Below, in pieces: positions 59,229 through 64,000 of a stretch of 64,000 bases of DNA. The translations under genes were made by a program, and so were the position numbers. Under the pieces are notes generated by a model. That model saw only the letters and a program-made list of their open reading frames with translations. It was not told the DNA's origin and ran no database searches. The DNA is from an uncultured Porphyromonadaceae bacterium (GTDB taxonomy: Bacteria > Bacteroidota > Bacteroidia > Bacteroidales > Muribaculaceae): NCBI GenBank assembly GCA_900540625.1, contig UQGP01000002.1, positions 62,001-126,000 of the forward strand, in the 5' to 3' direction. Each line of letters opens with the position of its first letter. Positions within the stretch are counted from its first letter, which is position 1.

Positions 59229-60167
59229 ATGGTCCACATTTGCGACATCCGTGACAAACGCATTCAAATGTTTGCGAATATGACCGAGACGCAATTGCGT
59301 AACGGTCAAGGTGGTGACGGGAACGGACTATTCATCGTCGAAAGTCCCAAGGTCATAGCCGTAGCCTTGGCTCACGGCTACCGGCCCGAAGCTTTGCTGT
59401 GCGAGCAGCGGCACATCCACGGCGATGCCGCCGAAATCGTTGCTGCTCTGCCACAAGACACACCCGTGTATACCGGCGACCGAAACACCCTGGCTGCCCT
59501 GACAGGTTACACCCTGACACGCGGAGTGCTGTGCGCCATGCGCCGTCCCGCGCCTCGCAGCGATGTCGAAGTATGCCGCGATACACGACGAGTCGCCGTC
59601 ATAGACGGTGTGTGCGACACTACCAATACCGGAGCGATATTCCGCAGTGCCGCCGCACTGGGCATGGACGCTGTACTACTCACACCCGGGTCGTGCGACC
59701 CCTTCAATCGTCGCTGCGTGCGCGTGTCTATGGGCGGTGTATTCCTTGTGCCCTGGGCCTACATCCAAGGCAACGACACAATCGCAAGACTGCACCAACT
59801 CGGGTTAGACACAGCCGCTCTTGCGCTTCGCGGCAACGACACCGCTCTTGACGACCCACGACTGACACAACGGCAACGTCTGGCTCTTATTGTAGGCACC
59901 GAAGGCGAAGGGCTCGACCCCAAAGTCATCAATGCCGCCGATTTCACCGTGCGCATACCCATGCACCGCGGTGCCGACTCACTCAACGTCGCCGCTGCCG
60001 CAGCCATCGCCTTCTGGCAATTGCGCAATCGCGACATCCGTAACGGCGAAAGCGGCCCGGGCTCTTATATCCCCGATGCATCGGCTGTACACGATGCCGG
60101 CAACGCCGATGCATCCCCGCGCCTCACCGACCTCTACTCCACAAACGACACTCACACAGGTAAATGA
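59229..60167 (+). CDS. TrmH/SpoU-family RNA 2'-O-methyltransferase
   Basis: 312 residues. An N-terminal substrate-binding domain (FIVESPKVIAVALAHG) precedes a SPOUT knot: motif 1 in TTNTGAIFRSAAALGMD, motif 2 LIVGTEGEGL (about 219-228) and motif 3 IPMHRGADSLNVAAAAAIAFW. It methylates a ribose 2'-OH in rRNA or tRNA; the target is not readable. The last ~45 residues are Ser/Asp/Ala-rich and probably disordered. The stop overlaps the start of the FecCD permease by 4 bp. Confidence 0.92.
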   Translation: MVHICDIRDKRIQMFANMTETQLRNGQGGDGNGLFIVESPKVIAVALAHGYRPEALLCEQRHIHGDAAEIVAALPQDTPVYTGDRNTLAALTGYTLTRGVLCAMRRPAPRSDVEVCRDTRRVAVIDGVCDTTNTGAIFRSAAALGMDAVLLTPGSCDPFNRRCVRVSMGGVFLVPWAYIQGNDTIARLHQLGLDTAALALRGNDTALDDPRLTQRQRLALIVGTEGEGLDPKVINAADFTVRIPMHRGADSLNVAAAAAIAFWQLRNRDIRNGESGPGSYIPDASAVHDAGNADASPRLTDLYSTNDTHTGK

Positions 60168-61165
60168 ACCGACGATATACCATAACCATGTGCGCAGCCA
60201 TCGCCATCGCCGCTATCGCTGCCATCGCTGCCATGGTGTGCGGGTCGGTGCACATCCCGACCTCGGAAGTACTTTCCATACTCACAGGCCACACTCCGGA
60301 CAAGGACACCTGGGGACACATCATACTCGACCTGCGACTGCCGGCAGTAATCACGGCTGTACTCGCCGGAATGTCCCTGGCCGTGGCCGGCCTGCTGATG
60401 CAAACCATATTCGCCAACCCACTGGCCGGGCCCTCCATCATGGGCGTCAGCTCGGGCGCCAGCCTGGGCGTTGCCGTGCTTGTTCTGCTATTCGGCGCCG
60501 GCACCGGGGCCGTGGTCTCCGGAGCAATACTCGGCGCCATGGCCGTTGTAGTCCTCCTTGTAGCTTTGGCCGGAATACTGCGCAGCGGGGTGATGCTCCT
60601 TATCGTCGGAATCCTCATCAGCTATCTGTCCTCTTCGGCCATTATACTGCTCAACTACGCCGCCTCGGAGCAAAGCGTACACACCTATGTTCTGTGGGGC
60701 ATGGGTACATTTTCAGACACCTCGTGGGACCAAATGGTCGTGCCCGCTGCCATCACCACCATCGGCATGTGCGCAGCTGTATTCATGGCCAAAGGCCTCA
60801 ACGCCATGCTCATGGGCGAAAATTACGCCGCCAATTTGGGCGTACGCGTTTGGGCCTTGCGTGCTTGGGCTCTGCTCACTGCCGGCACCCTCACTGCCGT
60901 CACCACCGCCTACTGCGGCCCTATAGCATTCATAGGCCTGGCCGTACCACACATCGCACGTCTCGCCTTAGGCTCCACCAACCACCACAGACTGCTGCCA
61001 CTTACAATGGCCTGCGGTGCCGCAACGGCTCTGCTGACGTTGTGGCTGTGCACGCTGCCTTCTCGCTGGGGTGCCGTACCCGTCAACGCCATCACCCCGA
61101 TAATCGGCGTCCCCGTCATCATATACATCATCCTCAATCGCCGCCGCATTGCATACTTCAACTGA
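60164..61165 (+). CDS. FecCD-family ABC transporter permease (iron siderophore/heme/cobalamin type)
   Basis: 333 residues, about ten helices. Motifs of the BtuC/FecCD family are LRLPAVITAVLAGMSLAVAG (about 62-81), PLAGPSIMGVSSGASLG and YCGPIAFIGLAVPHIARL near the end. It overlaps the TrmH stop by 4 bp and the ATPase start by 17 bp. No periplasmic binding protein gene is adjacent, so the system borrows one encoded elsewhere or lacks one. Substrate cannot be told. Confidence 0.9.
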   Translation: MNRRYTITMCAAIAIAAIAAIAAMVCGSVHIPTSEVLSILTGHTPDKDTWGHIILDLRLPAVITAVLAGMSLAVAGLLMQTIFANPLAGPSIMGVSSGASLGVAVLVLLFGAGTGAVVSGAILGAMAVVVLLVALAGILRSGVMLLIVGILISYLSSSAIILLNYAASEQSVHTYVLWGMGTFSDTSWDQMVVPAAITTIGMCAAVFMAKGLNAMLMGENYAANLGVRVWALRAWALLTAGTLTAVTTAYCGPIAFIGLAVPHIARLALGSTNHHRLLPLTMACGAATALLTLWLCTLPSRWGAVPVNAITPIIGVPVIIYIILNRRRIAYFN

Positions 61166-62030
61166 CATACACGACACATCCGCCCGTACCCGTGACACGG
61201 ACATCCGCACCGAGTGCACCGAGCATCAGGACTCCGTCCGAAACGACCGGGATGCCGGACTCGCCACCGAGGGGCTCACCGCCGGATACGTACACGGGCA
61301 TCGCCGCATTCCCATAGTCACGGATGTCACCTTCGCGATACCGCCTGCGCACTTCACCGTCATGGTGGGACGCAACGGCAGCGGCAAATCCACGCTACTG
61401 CGCACTCTTGCAGGCATTCAAGCGCCGCTTCAAGGGTGCGTACGAATACACTCAAACGAGGTACGCAATATGAGTGCACGACGACTGGCACGTCTCATCG
61501 CCATGGTATTCCCCACCGCAGTCGGCACGGGCGCCGGCGCTCTCACCGTCTCCGAAGCCACGGCCCTCGGACGTCATCCCCATACCGGTATCACCGGGCA
61601 CCTGAACGACGACGACAGACGTATTGTGCGCGAAGCCATCGAGGCCGTGGGACTGTCTCATAAAGCCGATACGCCGCTGGCGGCACTCAGTGACGGCTTG
61701 CGACAAAAAGCTATGATTGCTCGCGCTTTAGCGCAGCAGACACCCGTAATAATTATGGACGAACCCACGGCATTTTTGGACGTGCCTTCGCGCCACACAC
61801 TGATGGAATTGGTAGCCGAACTGGCACACCGACACGGACGTACCGTGCTTCTGTCCACACATGATATGGCTCCGGCCATGGAAGCCGGCGCCGACAGCGT
61901 CATCGTCGTCGATGACGGACACGCCTCGATACACAGCGCTCACAACGCCGACCAAGCCCTGGCCGCCCTTTATGCCGACGACGGCATCACCTACGACCCG
62001 GGATCATACGATTTCAGACCGTCCAAATAA
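61149..62030 (+). CDS. ABC transporter ATPase (FecE/HmuV type)
   Basis: 293 residues. Walker A is GRNGSGKST (74-82), the signature loop is ALSDGLRQKAMIARAL (LSDGL replaces the usual LSGGE), Walker B is VIIMDEPTAFLD and the switch histidine is in LLSTHDM. The first ~38 residues are a Thr/Asp/Arg-rich tail that is not part of the fold; the real start could be a later codon. Partner of the FecCD permease upstream. Confidence 0.9.
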   Translation: MHTSTDIHDTSARTRDTDIRTECTEHQDSVRNDRDAGLATEGLTAGYVHGHRRIPIVTDVTFAIPPAHFTVMVGRNGSGKSTLLRTLAGIQAPLQGCVRIHSNEVRNMSARRLARLIAMVFPTAVGTGAGALTVSEATALGRHPHTGITGHLNDDDRRIVREAIEAVGLSHKADTPLAALSDGLRQKAMIARALAQQTPVIIMDEPTAFLDVPSRHTLMELVAELAHRHGRTVLLSTHDMAPAMEAGADSVIVVDDGHASIHSAHNADQALAALYADDGITYDPGSYDFRPSK

Positions 62031-62375
62031 ACCGTCCAAATAATCTAACGCGCGAGTGACGCACGCATCTCCCGAAATCGTCACCTTATATCTGGACTTT
62101 TGCTTCTCGTATCGGGCATTTTACTCACTCCCGACATGCGACCGTATTCGTTAAAACAACTAAAATGTGGTAAAATATTCCAATTTAGGAGCATTATTGG
62201 TCAATATTTCCATTGCGCCGCTAATGCCCATAGCCCAAATTGTCGTAACTTTGCACCATGGTTTGCCAGGCCTTTTCGGGTCGGCACTATTTGTTGTGTG
62301 CAAATACGTTACATCGCCCCCAATACAGCGGCAGACCGGACAATAGCAGATAACACAAAAAACTCACATTATAAA
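62031..62375. other. 345-bp region before the efflux operon
   Basis: Holds the -7 box at 62246 and an AT-rich stretch near 62150-62210. No regulator gene, tRNA or riboswitch is seen. The frame of the adaptor gene is open across it but has no signal or homology there. Confidence 0.55.
62246..62257 (+). promoter_or_regulatory. -7 box for the acrAB-type operon
   Basis: TAACTTTG followed by CACC, an exact match with the GCA extension, 123 bp before the ATG at 62376. The wecC box at 55766 shares the same TAnCTTTGCACC form and a similar leader length. Confidence 0.65.
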
Positions 62376-63554
62376 ATGTATATGAACACCCACAAGATGC
62401 ACATGCGCGCCATGACGGCCTTAGGCCTTGGCGCAGCCTTTATCCTGACCGTCTCCGTAGGCTCATGCTCTCAAAAACAGGCTATGCCTCAACAGATTCC
62501 GGCCATCGAGGTACAGACAGTAGACACAACTTCGGAAGACCTCAACACCTACTATCCCGCAATCATCCGAGGCAAGACCGATATCGCTATCCGTCCTCAA
62601 GTCTCCGGCTTTATCACCAAAGTACACGTTGACGAAGGTCAGCACGTACGCAAAGGCCAGGTGCTCTTCACCATCGACCAGGTACAATTCCAAGCAGCCG
62701 TCGAGCAGGCTCGCGCTTCCGTCAACGCCGCACAAGCAGCCGTCAACACCGCCGCCTCCAACGAGCGCAACCAAAAAATGCTTTTCGAGAAAAACATCAT
62801 AAGCCAGACACAATGGCAGACCGCAGCCGACGCTTTGGCACAAGCACGCGCCTCCTTGGCCCAGGCTCAGGCCGCCCTCGTGTCCGCCAAGAAAAACCTC
62901 TCGTACACCATCGTCACTTCTCCTTCGGACGGCGTCGTTGGCTCCATTCCGCAGCGCGAAGGCTCGCTGGCTTCACCCTCATCGGCTCAGCCGCTAACCA
63001 CCATCAGCGACAACTCGCAAGTGTACGCATACTTCTCGCTTAACGAAAAAGAGCTGCTCAAGCTCACCGACAACGGCGAATACAGCCTTGACGAACGCGT
63101 AGGTCGCCTGCCCAAGGTAAGCCTTATGCTGGCTGATGGCAGCATATATCCTCTGCAAGGTCGCGTAGCCACCGTCAGCGGCGTCATCGACAACACCACC
63201 GGTGCGGCTCAAGTTCGTGCCCTCTTCGACAACCCCAAAGGGCTGCTGCGCAGCGGCTCCACCGGCAACGTCGTCATTCCCACGCACAGCCACAACGTAA
63301 TTCTGGTACCCCAGAAGGCAACCTACGAAATCCAGGATATGAAATATGTCTACACCGTCAATGACACCAACGGCACCGTGCCCACCCAAATCAAAGTGCT
63401 GGACCTCAACGACGGACAGAACTATGTAGTCACCGACGGCCTCAAACCCGGCGACCGTATCGTTGTCGAAGGCGTAGGCACCTCCGTGCGCGACAATATG
63501 AAGATCAAACCCGTGACTGCGCAAGAAAAGGCAGCCATGGAAGCCAAGAAATAA
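62376..63554 (+). CDS. acrA: RND efflux periplasmic adaptor (AcrA/MexA type), lipoprotein
   Basis: 392 residues from the ATG at 62376; ATGs at 62382 and 62394 are alternatives. The signal ends in a lipobox (SVGSC), so it is anchored by lipid like AcrA. A barrel-sandwich half motif (IAIRPQVSGFITKVHVDEGQHVRKG) is followed by a helical hairpin rich in Ala and Gln (about 110-170) and the second half motif (IVTSPSDGVVGSIPQREGSL). A beta-barrel and membrane-proximal domain follow. It links the inner-membrane pump encoded next to an outer-membrane channel, not found within the window. Confidence 0.93.
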   Translation: MYMNTHKMHMRAMTALGLGAAFILTVSVGSCSQKQAMPQQIPAIEVQTVDTTSEDLNTYYPAIIRGKTDIAIRPQVSGFITKVHVDEGQHVRKGQVLFTIDQVQFQAAVEQARASVNAAQAAVNTAASNERNQKMLFEKNIISQTQWQTAADALAQARASLAQAQAALVSAKKNLSYTIVTSPSDGVVGSIPQREGSLASPSSAQPLTTISDNSQVYAYFSLNEKELLKLTDNGEYSLDERVGRLPKVSLMLADGSIYPLQGRVATVSGVIDNTTGAAQVRALFDNPKGLLRSGSTGNVVIPTHSHNVILVPQKATYEIQDMKYVYTVNDTNGTVPTQIKVLDLNDGQNYVVTDGLKPGDRIVVEGVGTSVRDNMKIKPVTAQEKAAMEAKK

Positions 63555-63689
63555 GGCCGGCACACAGGGCCCGGGGAACGGCCTTAGCCCCAAAGGCTAA
63601 AGGCTTACGAAAAAAAAATTCCCCGTACACACCTGCCGCAAGGCCTACAACCCACCCCATCAAAATTTTTATAAAACAGCACAAAGACA

Positions 63690-64000
63690 ATGAAACTTGA
63701 CCGCTTTATCAACCGACCGGTCTTGTCCACGGTTATATCAATCTTTATCGTCGTCTTGGGCATCATCGGCATGGTCTCCCTGCCTATCACCCAGTACCCC
63801 GACATCGCGCCCCCTACCATCAGCGTGTCCACCACCTATAGCGGTGCCAACGCTCAGGCCGTGCTCAACTCCGTGATTGCGCCCCTGGAGGAATCCATCA
63901 ACGGCGCCGAAGGCATGACCTATATGGAGTCCACGGCCACCAACACCGGTTCGGCAACCATCAACGTCTACTTCCGCCAGGGTTTTGACCCCAATATGGC
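63690..64000 (+). CDS. acrB: RND efflux pump subunit (AcrB type), N-terminal part (cut by window edge)
   Basis: The first ~103 residues only. MKLDRFINRPVLSTVISIF is the cytoplasmic N-terminus plus first helix, and SLPITQYPDIAPPTISVSTTY with ANAQAVLNSVIAPLEESING is the start of the porter domain shared by AcrB/MexB. It starts 135 bp after the adaptor. Drug range cannot be read from this part. Confidence 0.93.
   Translation, partial: MKLDRFINRPVLSTVISIFIVVLGIIGMVSLPITQYPDIAPPTISVSTTYSGANAQAVLNSVIAPLEESINGAEGMTYMESTATNTGSATINVYFRQGFDPNM

Noticed and set aside
59932..61317. 461-codon plus-strand frame overlapping TrmH, FecCD and the ATPase
   Set aside because: Arg/His/Thr/Pro-rich out-of-frame translation over three recognised genes.
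62100..62375. N-terminal extension of the efflux adaptor
   Set aside because: It spans the -7 box at 62246 and has no signal peptide; the lipoprotein signal begins after 62376.
1..64000. Mobile element, phage, CRISPR or defence island
   Set aside because: No transposase, integrase, cas, restriction or toxin genes, no direct-repeat arrays of CRISPR size, and no target-site duplications were seen; gene content is core-like throughout.

Overview
The window reads as a chromosomal segment of a gut-type Bacteroidales bacterium; Muribaculaceae or a close relative is my tentative guess. The pointers are a six-gene Na+-NQR operon, an exbB-exbD-exbD-tonB operon, a lipoprotein TamA (TamL), a DUF4827 lipoprotein, the NamZ/AmpG/SpoIID/DUF4922 gene run, and many copies of the Bacteroidetes sigma-A -7 box TAnnTTTG, often followed by CA. 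Nothing looks like a phage, plasmid, insertion sequence, CRISPR array, tRNA or rRNA. The two edge genes are cut: mtaB at the left and an acrB-type pump at the right.

Layout. 1-5758 (minus): pyrE, an SRPBCC protein, argH, a lipoprotein with a Cys-rich patch, an SGNH hydrolase, an MBOAT acyltransferase and mtaB, tightly packed and probably one transcript from a -7 box at 5789. 6008-9573 (plus): an RluA-type pseudouridine synthase, fmt, rarA and a small HD hydrolase. 9694-17432 (minus): rpmH; a murein-peptide module (dipeptide epimerase, NlpC/P60 endopeptidase, secreted transglutaminase-like protein); glmM, a DUF4827 lipoprotein and a DHH phosphoesterase. 17660-23547 (minus): nqrABCDEF. 24059-33823 (plus): the TonB energising operon, tamL, an HAD phosphatase, a GlmU-like nucleotidyltransferase, a B3/B4-domain protein and a FemAB-like acyltransferase. 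33878-34695 (minus): cupin and TPR-like small proteins. 34755-38432 (plus): a MINPP-type phytase and a GH20 hexosaminidase.

The most coherent system is at about 36.1-55.4 kb. It holds a GH20 hexosaminidase, an SGNH esterase, murQ, a BadF-type sugar kinase (murK), a DUF5009 membrane protein (murT-like), a large FAD/4Fe-4S D-lactate dehydrogenase, the exo-N-acetylmuramidase namZ, an AmpG-like permease, a SpoIID/LytB protein, a DUF4922 HIT-like protein, a GT2 glycosyltransferase and a large secreted amidase. Together these could take peptidoglycan or muropeptides down to GlcNAc-6-P plus D-lactate. The D-lactate dehydrogenase next to murTKQ would burn the lactyl group released by MurQ, and I regard this coupling as the main discovery candidate. 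The peptide part of muropeptides could be handled by the 10-14 kb module.

55895-64000 (plus): wecC, wecG and wecB (UDP-ManNAcA synthesis and transfer), a TrmH-family methyltransferase overlapping a FecCD permease and its ATPase, and an AcrAB-type efflux operon. Three intergenic regions hold short degenerate 9-bp tandem arrays, and a G10 run lies just upstream of the D-lactate dehydrogenase.
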